From: Bifidobacterium breve
Lineage (GTDB): Bacteria; Actinomycetota; Acidimicrobiia; Acidimicrobiales; Ilumatobacteraceae
Length of the DNA stretch: 13,612 nt
Direction: 5' to 3'
Assembly: GCA_945889575.1 (NCBI GenBank)
Contig: CAMDBY010000026.1
Location: 1 to 13,612, forward strand
The notes beneath the pieces were generated by a model. It saw only the letters and a program-made list of their open reading frames with translations. It was not told where the DNA came from and made no database searches. The position numbers and the translations under genes were made by a program. The number at the start of each line of letters is the position of its first letter. Position 1 is the stretch's first letter. This document shows positions 7,384 through 13,612 of this stretch, one piece after another.

Positions 7384-8613
7384 TTACAACCCTGAATCAA
7401 GGGTGTGGGCAAGTCGTTGTACTTTTTGAACAGCAGAAATGACATCGCGTGTATCGTCACTTGAGCCCATCAATACTGACGTAGTAAACCAAAGAGTCTC
7501 GTCGGCGAGTCGTTGAGAAATCGGAAGAGCGAGATTCGCAAAATCTTGCATTCCTTCCCGGGACCTCACCCGGGGCAAAAATCCGGCTGGATCTGTAAAG
7601 AGGTCGAGTGTATTAATGGTCGGGTATGCCATTGTGAGGCTGATGCCTTCTGCAAGTAGTGCCGTGCGCACTGCCTCACGCGAAGCACCAAATTCTTTTT
7701 CGTCTACACGAACGACATAGCAATAGTTGCCCTGTGACGTGCAACGTGAGTCTCTTGATTGGGGGTGCACTCCAGGGATTAGCGCCAACTCCTCGTTCAA
7801 GAGATTTGCATTATTTGCGCGAATAGTTTGTTGCGCACCAAAGCGGCTGAGTTGCGCCAGAAGAATCGCACCTTGCCATTCGGTCATTCTGTAGTTTCCG
7901 CCAAGTGCGTAATGACTGTAAAACCATTCACCGGGGCGTCTTCCACAGTCAGAAAATGAACGCACCTTTGCAGCGATGTCTGGATTCTTTGCAATAACTG
8001 CACCACCTTCACCGCCAGTCATAAGTTTTGATGCCTGAAAAGAATACGAGCCCGCATCACCAAGGGTTCCGACAGGTTGGTTATTCCATGAACTTCCATG
8101 TGCGTGCGCACAGTCTTCAATGAGAGCCAACCCATGCTTTTTGCAGATTGTCGACAATGCATCCATGTCCGCTGGATGGCCAGCAATATGTACCGCAATC
8201 ACGGCTCGTGTTCTTGGAGTTATCGCTGCCTCTACAGCGACCGGGTCAATACAGCCGGTACCAAACTCCACGTCAACCAAAACGGGAACTGCGTTCACCA
8301 TCAGCACTGCTGCCGCTGTAGCAACGAATGTCCAGTTTGGGACAATCACTTCGTCACCTGCGCCAACGTCAAGTCCCAGCAGCGCAAGTTCAAGAGTGTG
8401 TGACCCGTTAGTTACTGCAATTGCGGGTCCGGTGCCATGAAAGTCACCCCACTGGCGCTCAAACTCTTTTACTTTTGTTCCTTGTGTGGCCCACCACTGA
8501 CGGCTGTCAAGAACTTCAAGAATCAATTGACGTTCTGTGTCATCAAAGTCAGGCCAGAGTGGGAAAGGAGTTGTGCGAACAGGTGTGCCGCCGTTAATAC
8601 CGAGCTTCTCCAT
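7384..8613 (-). CDS. DegT/DnrJ/EryC1-family PLP aminotransferase (AHBA synthase / inosose aminotransferase-like)
   Basis: A 409-residue sugar/cyclitol aminotransferase. PLP-site residues are visible: TNGSHTLELAL (68-78), D167 in IEDCAHAHG, and the Schiff-base lysine K196 in YSFQASKLMTGGEGG. GNYRMTEWQGAI (239-250) is another family block. The opening INGGTPVRTTPFPLWP, the AHAHGSSW segment and the SFQ..KLMT.GEGGA segment resemble 3-amino-5-hydroxybenzoate synthase and L-glutamine:scyllo-inosose-type aminotransferases more than the nucleotide-sugar C4 branch. It should transfer an amino group, probably from Glu or Gln, onto a ketose or keto-cyclitol. It is the first gene of the operon; a TAGACT -10 lies seven bases before the ATG, indicating a leaderless message. 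The substrate is inferred only by family. Confidence 0.88.
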   Translation of the reverse strand: MEKLGINGGTPVRTTPFPLWPDFDDTERQLILEVLDSRQWWATQGTKVKEFERQWGDFHGTGPAIAVTNGSHTLELALLGLDVGAGDEVIVPNWTFVATAAAVLMVNAVPVLVDVEFGTGCIDPVAVEAAITPRTRAVIAVHIAGHPADMDALSTICKKHGLALIEDCAHAHGSSWNNQPVGTLGDAGSYSFQASKLMTGGEGGAVIAKNPDIAAKVRSFSDCGRRPGEWFYSHYALGGNYRMTEWQGAILLAQLSRFGAQQTIRANNANLLNEELALIPGVHPQSRDSRCTSQGNYCYVVRVDEKEFGASREAVRTALLAEGISLTMAYPTINTLDLFTDPAGFLPRVRSREGMQDFANLALPISQRLADETLWFTTSVLMGSSDDTRDVISAVQKVQRLAHTLDSGL

Positions 8614-8620
8614 GGTTGAA

Positions 8621-8626
8621 AGTCTA
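8621..8626 (-). promoter_or_regulatory. Probable -10 box of the aminotransferase operon (leaderless)
   Basis: On the minus strand TAGACT is followed by seven bases and the ATG at 8613, which puts the expected transcription start on or next to the start codon. The -35 region would fall near 8644-8649 and overlaps that of the opposite promoter. Confidence 0.5.
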
Positions 8627-8658
8627 ACTCAGTAGCGATTGAGCAGTTTTACTGGGTT

Positions 8659-8664
8659 TACAAT
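8659..8664 (+). promoter_or_regulatory. Probable -10 box of the deacetylase gene (leaderless GTG)
   Basis: TACAAT is followed by six bases (CACACT) and the GTG at 8671. The predicted transcription start is the G of the GTG. A weak TTGAGC at 8639-8644 is only 14 bp upstream, so the -35 contact is uncertain. The spacing supports the GTG over the in-frame ATG at 8686. Confidence 0.55.
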
Positions 8665-8670
8665 CACACT

Positions 8671-9498
8671 GTGCAAATTGAAACGATGAAAATTGAAAAA
8701 GGCGAGGGTCGCACAATTCTTCTCGTGTCTCCTCATGCGGATGATCCGGCTTTCTTTCTCGGAGGAACCATTGCTTTGTGGGCTGAAATGGGGTGGCGAA
8801 TTGTTTGTGTGCGAGTTACTGATGATCGCTGGGATTCACATGGACTAACCGAAGCACAAACGATAAAGAACAATACTGAACAACTTCACGCTGCTGCCGC
8901 TGTGCTTGGTATCAGTGAAATTGTTGAATTGGGCTACAACACCGACGTTCTCGGAGACGTCAGTGAAGTTGCATTACGTGAAAAAATCATTCGAATGATT
9001 CGTACGTATAAACCGTATGCACTTGTGAGCTTTGATCCGTTCTCAATGTACGGAGAGGACAATGAAGATCATTTGGTGGTAGCCAAAGCCTGCAATGAAG
9101 CATTCTGGACAAGCCAGTTTGATCTACATCATCCGGAGCACTTTGCAGACGGGCTTGAACCGCACGGATGTTTCGAGCGGTGGTACTTCGGGCGCAGGCT
9201 TACAGAGATCACTCATGTCGTGGATGTTTCTTCCGTACTTGACAAAAAAGTACGCGCCGCACAATGCCACGTCACAATGATGTTGAACTACGCAAATCAA
9301 TTAGTGATGCAGGCACGAACAGCCGGAAAGAAGGCACCACTTGCAGAGGATGCTGTTAGTTCAGGTGACCCTTCGCGAATGATTGATTTATTTATTCGGC
9401 GCGGTTCTGAAGCAACAGGATCACGTTACTCACTCAGTGCCGCAGAAGAATTCCGCATCATTCGTTTCGGGGGCCTTAGCGCCCTGCTTGAAGATTAG
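8671..9498 (+). CDS. PIG-L/LmbE-family zinc-dependent N-deacetylase-like protein
   Basis: A 275-residue protein with the PIG-L signature: ILLVSPHADDPAFFLGGT near the N-terminus (H22, D24, D25, the PHxDD metal/catalytic motif) and EDNEDHLVVAKACNEA (H134, third zinc ligand). Family members remove acyl groups from N-acetylglucosaminyl or related amino-sugar conjugates (GlcNAc-PI deacetylase, MshB, BshB, BtrD). The length is normal for the family and no signal peptide is seen. I use the GTG at 8671 because of the TACAAT box six bases before it; the ATG at 8686 would remove only five residues and leave all motifs intact. It diverges from the aminotransferase operon and meets the glutathione peroxidase gene tail to tail with three bases between stops. 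A role in deprotecting the amino group made by the operon is plausible but inferred. Confidence 0.82.
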   Translation: MQIETMKIEKGEGRTILLVSPHADDPAFFLGGTIALWAEMGWRIVCVRVTDDRWDSHGLTEAQTIKNNTEQLHAAAAVLGISEIVELGYNTDVLGDVSEVALREKIIRMIRTYKPYALVSFDPFSMYGEDNEDHLVVAKACNEAFWTSQFDLHHPEHFADGLEPHGCFERWYFGRRLTEITHVVDVSSVLDKKVRAAQCHVTMMLNYANQLVMQARTAGKKAPLAEDAVSSGDPSRMIDLFIRRGSEATGSRYSLSAAEEFRIIRFGGLSALLED

Positions 9499-9501
9499 GT
9501 T

Positions 9502-9984
9502 TTACAGCGCAGATTCGATGGCCGAAATTACTTCGGGTGCATCAGGTGAAGTCTTTGGGTGAAAGCGTGCAACAACTGCACCATCACGGTTGACAAGAAA
9601 CTTTTCGAAGTTCCAGCGGATGTCCCCATCGACACCTTCAGCATCTGCAACAGGTGTGAGTGCTGAGTACAACGCATGACGTGCATCGCCATTGACATCA
9701 ATCTTTTCTGTCAGTGGGAAAGTAACTCCGTACGTGGTGCTGCAGAACGTTTGGATCTCTTCTGAAGTGCCGGGCTCTTGTCCCATGAACTGATTGCACG
9801 GAACGCCAACGACTGTGAAGCCCTTTGCTGCGTATTGCTTCTGAAGCGCTTCGAGCTGTTCGTATTGCGGTGTGAGACCACACTTGCTTGCCACGTTGAC
9901 AACCAATGTGACTTTGCCAGCCGCAGTAGCCAATGCATTTGGCTGGCCGTCAAGGGTGGAGATAGATGTTGCGTAAATGCTCAT
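9502..9984 (-). CDS. Glutathione-peroxidase-family thiol peroxidase
   Basis: A 160-residue peroxidase with all family blocks: NVASKCGLTPQY with peroxidatic C35, VPCNQFMGQEPG with Q69, and RWNFEKFLV with W124 and N125. C81 in EEIQTFCSTTYGVTFP is placed where the resolving cysteine of thioredoxin-dependent members lies, so it probably reduces peroxides with thioredoxin or mycothiol-linked reductants rather than glutathione. Three in-frame starts are possible: TTG 9996, ATG 9990, ATG 9984. I prefer 9984 because MSIYATSIS matches the usual family beginning, but 9990 is nearly as good. It lies 48 bp after the mutase stop on the same strand and may be the last gene of that run. Confidence 0.9.
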   Translation of the reverse strand: MSIYATSISTLDGQPNALATAAGKVTLVVNVASKCGLTPQYEQLEALQKQYAAKGFTVVGVPCNQFMGQEPGTSEEIQTFCSTTYGVTFPLTEKIDVNGDARHALYSALTPVADAEGVDGDIRWNFEKFLVNRDGAVVARFHPKTSPDAPEVISAIESAL

Positions 9985-10032
9985 AGCCATAGTCAACCAA
10001 CGCTTTTGGGCCGAGATTCCGTATTTGGCTAA

Positions 10033-11991
10033 TTAATTACGATGTGCTGCGGCCAGTTCGGCCACTTCTTGCATGATTCGTGCAATGTCGAAGTCTTTTG
10101 GCGTGTACACGGCTGCGACTCCATGGCTGGTGAGCCACGCCCGGTCTTCCTCAGGAATGATGCCGCCGACAATGACTGGCGCATCACAGCCTTCGGCACG
10201 TAGGCGAGCAACGACATCAGGCACCAGCTTCATATGAGAGCCAGACAAGATGGAAAGGCCCACAACATCGGGGTCTTCGTCGCGAGCGCTTGCAGCGATC
10301 TGTGCGGGCGTGAGGCGAATACCGCTGTACACAACTTCCATGCCAGCATCGCGAGCTGCCACTGCAATTTGTTCTGCACCACTTGAATGACCGTCGAGTC
10401 CAGGTTTTGCAACAAGGAAACGTGGTGGGCCACCAGGAATAGTGCGAACGTATTCGGCAACTGCAGCGAGTGCATTGGTGCGACGACCAACTGCTGCTGC
10501 AACACCAGTAGGTGCGCGGAATTCACCGAAGACATCACGGAGAACCTGCGACCATTCGCCGGTGGTGCCACCAGCAATTGCTAACTCAATTGATGCTTCC
10601 ATGATGTTCTCATCAGTTTCAGCAGCACTACGTAGGTGTGCAAGTGCAGTTTCAACGCGTGCGTTATCTCGCGAGGTGCGCCAAGCGTTGACATCTGCGA
10701 TCAGTTCAGCTTCCACTGCTGGGTCAACCACCATGATGTTGTCTGTACCACCTAATGGGCTCTCGGCAGATTCAACATATGAGTTCACGCCAACAACAGT
10801 TTGGTCACCATTTTCAATTCGGCGTGTACGAGCAGCCATTGAACGAACAAGTCGTCCTTTGAGTTCGTCTACTGCATTGAATGCGCCACCAAGTGACAGA
10901 ACATCTTGCAGTTCATCCCATGCTTCGTTGCACAATTCTTTTGTACGGCCTTCGATGACTGTGGAGCCGTCGAAAATGTCGTCGTATTCGAGAAGGTCAG
11001 ATTCAAACGCAAGAACTTGCTGCATACGTAGTGACCACTGCTGATCCCACGGGCGTGGCAAGCCGAGCGCTTCGTTCCATGCAGGCAACTGCACACTGCG
11101 TGCACGTGCATTCTTTGAAAGCGTTACAGCAAGCATTTCCAACACAATTCGCTGCACGTTGTTCTCTGGCTGTGCCTCAGTGAGGCCAAGCGAGTTCACT
11201 TGAACGCCATAACGGAAGCGACGTGCCTTTGCATCTTTCACTCCGTAGCGCTCGCGACCAATGCGATCCCACAGTTCTGTGAATGCACGCATCTTGCATA
11301 CTTCTTCAACAAAACGAATTCCAGCGTTCACGAAGAATGAGATTGAACCGAATACTTGGTCGAACTGTGCTTCATCAACTTGGCCACTTGCGCGGACTGC
11401 ATCAAGAATGTCAATTGCGTTCGCAAGTGAGTAAGCAATCTCTTGCACCGGCGTAGCGCCAACTTCTTGTAAGTGGTACGAGCAGACGTTCATCGGGTTC
11501 CACTTCGGTGCGTTATGTGCGCACCATGCAACCATGTCGACGATCAATCGCTTTGAAGGAGCTGGAGGGAAGATATACGTACCGCGTGACAAGTATTCCT
11601 TCACGATGTCGTTCTGCGTTGTTCCGCGAAGTTCTGTATCAGTGACGCCTTGTTCACGTGCATTGGCAACGTACAGCGCAAGCATCCATGCAGCTGTTGC
11701 ATTGATGGTCATCGACGTGTTCATCTTTGCGGGTGGAATGGAATTCAAAAGGGTGCGCATGTGTCCGAGATGCGCAACGGGTACGCCTACTTTTCCAACT
11801 TCACCGTTTGCAAGAACATGGTCTGGGTCGTACCCAGTTTGTGTAGGAAGATCGAATGCAATGGACAGCCCTGTCTGACCTTTGGCCAAGTTGGTGCGAT
11901 ACAACTCATTCGAGGCAGCAGCAGTGGAATGGCCTGAATAGGTTCGCATCAACCATGGGTCGTCGCGACGGGGAGTATTGGCGTCAGTCAC
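10033..11991 (-). CDS. meaA: Ethylmalonyl-CoA mutase (MeaA-type, B12-dependent)
   Basis: A 652-residue acyl-CoA mutase with the catalytic TIM-barrel domain (about 1-500) fused to a C-terminal cobalamin-binding domain (about 522-645). The N-terminal substrate block WLMRTYSGHSTAAASN is the ethylmalonyl-CoA mutase form; methylmalonyl-CoA mutases read closer to TIRQYAGFSTAEESN. The B12 motif is GLDGHSSGAEQIA with axial ligand H535, then GLSILSGSHMKLVP and VIVGGIIPEED. The length also fits MeaA/Ecm rather than the 700-plus-residue methylmalonyl enzyme. It interconverts (2R)-ethylmalonyl-CoA and (2S)-methylsuccinyl-CoA in acetyl-CoA assimilation. The start is GTG; a CATACT lies six bases before it. 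Its neighbour 3-hydroxybutyryl-CoA dehydrogenase serves the same pathway. Methylmalonyl or isobutyryl specificity is the less likely alternative. Confidence 0.88.
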   Translation of the reverse strand: MTDANTPRRDDPWLMRTYSGHSTAAASNELYRTNLAKGQTGLSIAFDLPTQTGYDPDHVLANGEVGKVGVPVAHLGHMRTLLNSIPPAKMNTSMTINATAAWMLALYVANAREQGVTDTELRGTTQNDIVKEYLSRGTYIFPPAPSKRLIVDMVAWCAHNAPKWNPMNVCSYHLQEVGATPVQEIAYSLANAIDILDAVRASGQVDEAQFDQVFGSISFFVNAGIRFVEEVCKMRAFTELWDRIGRERYGVKDAKARRFRYGVQVNSLGLTEAQPENNVQRIVLEMLAVTLSKNARARSVQLPAWNEALGLPRPWDQQWSLRMQQVLAFESDLLEYDDIFDGSTVIEGRTKELCNEAWDELQDVLSLGGAFNAVDELKGRLVRSMAARTRRIENGDQTVVGVNSYVESAESPLGGTDNIMVVDPAVEAELIADVNAWRTSRDNARVETALAHLRSAAETDENIMEASIELAIAGGTTGEWSQVLRDVFGEFRAPTGVAAAVGRRTNALAAVAEYVRTIPGGPPRFLVAKPGLDGHSSGAEQIAVAARDAGMEVVYSGIRLTPAQIAASARDEDPDVVGLSILSGSHMKLVPDVVARLRAEGCDAPVIVGGIIPEEDRAWLTSHGVAAVYTPKDFDIARIMQEVAELAAAHRN

Positions 11992-11997
11992 GCTTCA

Positions 11998-12003
11998 AGT
12001 ATG
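11998..12003 (-). promoter_or_regulatory. Weak candidate -10 box before the mutase GTG
   Basis: On the minus strand CATACT is followed by six bases and the GTG at 11991. It departs from TAnnnT at the first base, but the spacing equals that of the other leaderless starts here. The mutase could alternatively be read from a transcript through aat. Confidence 0.3.
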
Positions 12004-12036
12004 GCGATGTATTCGCCAATTCTCTACGAAAAGGCC

Positions 12037-12681
12037 CTACGGCTCAATGGCTGTGGCCAAAAGTGCGAGGTAATCGGCCCTAGTCACGGACATACAGCCA
12101 AGTGATGCCAGGTGGTCGGTGTTCCACTGGGTGTCGAGCAGTTTCATTCCGTCAAGGTTCATGAGGTCCACGAGGTGCATCAGAGCCACCTTCGATGCGT
12201 CGGTCTCGCGGTGGAACATTGATTCACCGGCAAAGAGTCCGTTGATACGAATGCCGTATAAACCACCCACCAGCTCGCCCTTTTTGTTCCACACTTCAAC
12301 ACTGTGAGCATGACCCAACTGGTGCAAGTGTGTGTACGCATCAATAAATTCCTGGTTGATCCAGTTGCCGTCCGTTCGCGCTGTCGCGCATTCCTGCATC
12401 ACGCGAACAAATGCAACGTTGACCGTGCACACAAACTGTTGAGCACTGCTGCGCAATGAACGCGTGGTACGAAATCCATCAAGCGGAATCACACCGCGTT
12501 CAAGTGGCGACCACCAACCGAGTGTTCTGCTTTTCTTGTCCACGTACATCGGAAACATTCCGTGCGCGTACGCATAGAGAACCGTGTCAGGTTCTAAGTC
12601 GGCACCAATGGCGACGACTTCGTCGTATGGCCATTCAGATTGCGGCAAGAAATACCACCGACATTCGGTAGGTGGCTGCAT
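12037..12681 (-). CDS. aat: Leucyl/phenylalanyl-tRNA--protein transferase
   Basis: A 214-residue protein with the whole Aat pattern: WYFLPQSEWPYDEVVAIGADLEPDTVL-like start, AHGMFPMYVD, LGWWSPLERGVI, WINQEFIDAYTHLHQLGHAH, then LVGGLYGIRINGLFAGESMF and LLDTQWNTDHLASLG. Aat adds Leu or Phe from charged tRNA to the N-terminal Arg or Lys of proteins, marking them for ClpS/ClpAP under the N-end rule. The usual FPWY is FPMY here, a mild change. The length is close to the family norm. It starts 18 bp after the dehydrogenase stop, so it is very likely in the same transcript, and ends 45 bp before the mutase start. Confidence 0.95.
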   Translation of the reverse strand: MQPPTECRWYFLPQSEWPYDEVVAIGADLEPDTVLYAYAHGMFPMYVDKKSRTLGWWSPLERGVIPLDGFRTTRSLRSSAQQFVCTVNVAFVRVMQECATARTDGNWINQEFIDAYTHLHQLGHAHSVEVWNKKGELVGGLYGIRINGLFAGESMFHRETDASKVALMHLVDLMNLDGMKLLDTQWNTDHLASLGCMSVTRADYLALLATAIEP

Positions 12682-12699
12682 CAGTTGCTACAAACCTGA

Positions 12700-13557
12700 T
12701 TAGTAGGTGTAGAAACCTTCACCACTCTTGCGTCCCAATTTTCCTGCAGCAACGAGGCGGCGAAGTGTTGGAACTGCTGCATAGTTCGGATCAGCGAATT
12801 CTGCGTAGAGCGCTTCAAGGATTGACAACGATGTATCAAGACCAACAAGGTCAAGCAGTGCGAATGGACCCATAGGGAAATTGCAGCCACCTTTCATTGC
12901 TGTATCGATGTCTTCCATTGATGCTGTGCCTGTTTCCCAAATGCGAATTGCATTGTTGAGGTAGGGGAACAGCAATGCGTTCACTATGAAGCCAGCGCGA
13001 TCTTTTACTTGAACGCCGCTCTTGCCGCACTTGGCAGTGAATGCGTTTGCAGCTGCGATGGTGTCATCTGATGCAGTGATCGGACGAACAACTTCCACCA
13101 ACGGCATTGCAGTTGCTGGGTTGAAGAAGTGAATTCCACACACTTTGTCTGGGCGACCAGTTGCCATTGCCATTTCGACAACAGGCAATGTGCTGGTGTT
13201 TGTTGCAAGAATTGCACTTGGCTTGACAGCCTTGTCGAGTTCGATGAAAAGTGCTTTCTTCACGGCAAGATCTTCAACAACTGATTCGATAACAAGATCG
13301 CAATCAGCAAGATCAGCAATTTTGTCTGTTGCAGACAAGCGACCAAGAATCGCTGCCTTATCTTCTGCAGTGATCTTCTCGCGTGAGACTTGCTTCTCGA
13401 GTCCCTTTTCAATGGACGTGATCATGGCTTGTGCGCTTGCGGCACTGCGTGAACGTACGACGACTGTGTACCCAGCTTTTGCAGCTACTTCGGCAAGGCC
13501 TGAGCCCATGATTCCGGAGCCACAGATTCCAACTTTTGAGATATTCGTTTCAGACAT
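12700..13557 (-). CDS. 3-hydroxybutyryl-CoA dehydrogenase
   Basis: A 285-residue, full-length 3-hydroxyacyl-CoA dehydrogenase. The Rossmann loop is GICGSGIMGSGLAEVAA (G13, G15, G18). Active-site residues are S122 in ATNTSTLPV, H143 in GIHFFNPATAMPLVEVVRP, the dyad E155, and N193 in GFIVNALLFPYLNNAI. The C-terminal helical domain ends LGRKSGEGFYTY as usual. After the second beta strand the sequence is VVVRSRS, where NAD-specific enzymes carry an acidic residue, so NADP(H) use is possible. It makes (S)-3-hydroxybutyryl-CoA from acetoacetyl-CoA, feeding crotonyl-CoA and then the ethylmalonyl-CoA route. I chose ATG 13557 over GTG 13566 because TACCGT lies seven bases before the ATG. Confidence 0.92.
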   Translation of the reverse strand: MSETNISKVGICGSGIMGSGLAEVAAKAGYTVVVRSRSAASAQAMITSIEKGLEKQVSREKITAEDKAAILGRLSATDKIADLADCDLVIESVVEDLAVKKALFIELDKAVKPSAILATNTSTLPVVEMAMATGRPDKVCGIHFFNPATAMPLVEVVRPITASDDTIAAANAFTAKCGKSGVQVKDRAGFIVNALLFPYLNNAIRIWETGTASMEDIDTAMKGGCNFPMGPFALLDLVGLDTSLSILEALYAEFADPNYAAVPTLRRLVAAGKLGRKSGEGFYTY

Positions 13558-13564
13558 GGAAAAC

Positions 13565-13570
13565 ACGGTA
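13565..13570 (-). promoter_or_regulatory. Probable -10 box of the dehydrogenase-aat unit (leaderless)
   Basis: On the minus strand TACCGT is followed by seven bases and the ATG at 13557. The box overlaps the alternative GTG start at 13566-13564, which would therefore not be transcribed. The remaining bases to the window end (13571-13612) show no gene. Confidence 0.5.
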
Positions 13571-13612
13571 ACAACCGCGCCCCAGAAATGAGTAATTGCG
13601 GGCTACGACGCC

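Noticed and set aside
10442..11044. 200-residue plus-strand open frame
   Set aside because: It lies wholly antisense inside the mutase gene, whose motifs are unambiguous; composition is Ser/Arg/Thr-rich with no domain, typical of a shadow frame.
10033..11991. Methylmalonyl-CoA mutase large subunit
   Set aside because: Length 652 and the LMRTYSGHSTAAASN block fit ethylmalonyl-CoA mutase instead.
13145..13591. 148-residue plus-strand open frame near the window end
   Set aside because: Antisense to the clearly conserved 3-hydroxybutyryl-CoA dehydrogenase.

Overview
The window looks like chromosomal DNA from a moderate-GC (roughly half G+C by eye) actinobacterium, most plausibly a planktonic member of the Acidimicrobiia. 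Reasons: protein types common there (Ig-repeat surface protein with a DUF1566-like end, MeaA-type ethylmalonyl-CoA mutase, actinobacterial-style hydrolases) and several start codons that sit 6-7 nt after a TAnnnT -10 box with no Shine-Dalgarno sequence, the signature of leaderless transcripts. The taxonomic call is inference; there is no rRNA or marker gene here. Genes are tightly packed, no gap exceeds about 130 bp, and no tRNA, CRISPR array, transposase or integrase was seen.

Layout. 1-1116 (+): 3' end of a secreted/surface protein with 264-bp tandem Ig-like repeats, followed by a strong hairpin. 1243-2801 (-): two translationally coupled alpha/beta hydrolases, the first with a full catalytic triad and the second apparently without one. 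2881-3249 (+): small membrane-anchored LysM protein. 3295-5418 (+): a Fe(II)/2-oxoglutarate hydroxylase-like protein and a neutral-ceramidase-like hydrolase. 8613-5415 (-): a three-gene operon of DegT/DnrJ/EryC1 aminotransferase, glycerol-1-phosphate-dehydrogenase-like polyol dehydrogenase and Gfo/Idh/MocA oxidoreductase. 8671-9498 (+): a PIG-L/LmbE-type deacetylase diverging from that operon over a 57-bp gap. 13557-9502 (-): a housekeeping and central-carbon run of 3-hydroxybutyryl-CoA dehydrogenase, Aat, ethylmalonyl-CoA mutase and glutathione peroxidase.

How the genes may work together. The 3.3-9.5 kb block combines enzymes that oxidise a polyol or cyclitol (two dehydrogenase families), transaminate the ketone (DegT), and hydrolyse N-acyl bonds (PIG-L, possibly the ceramidase-like protein), with a hydroxylase beside them. 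That is the logic of aminosugar, aminocyclitol or amino-polyol pathways such as the kanosamine or 2-deoxystreptamine routes, but the set does not match any characterised cluster I know of; this is the main candidate for something undescribed. The 9.5-13.6 kb block contains two steps of the C4/C5 acyl-CoA part of the ethylmalonyl-CoA pathway, with crotonyl-CoA carboxylase/reductase expected elsewhere in the genome.
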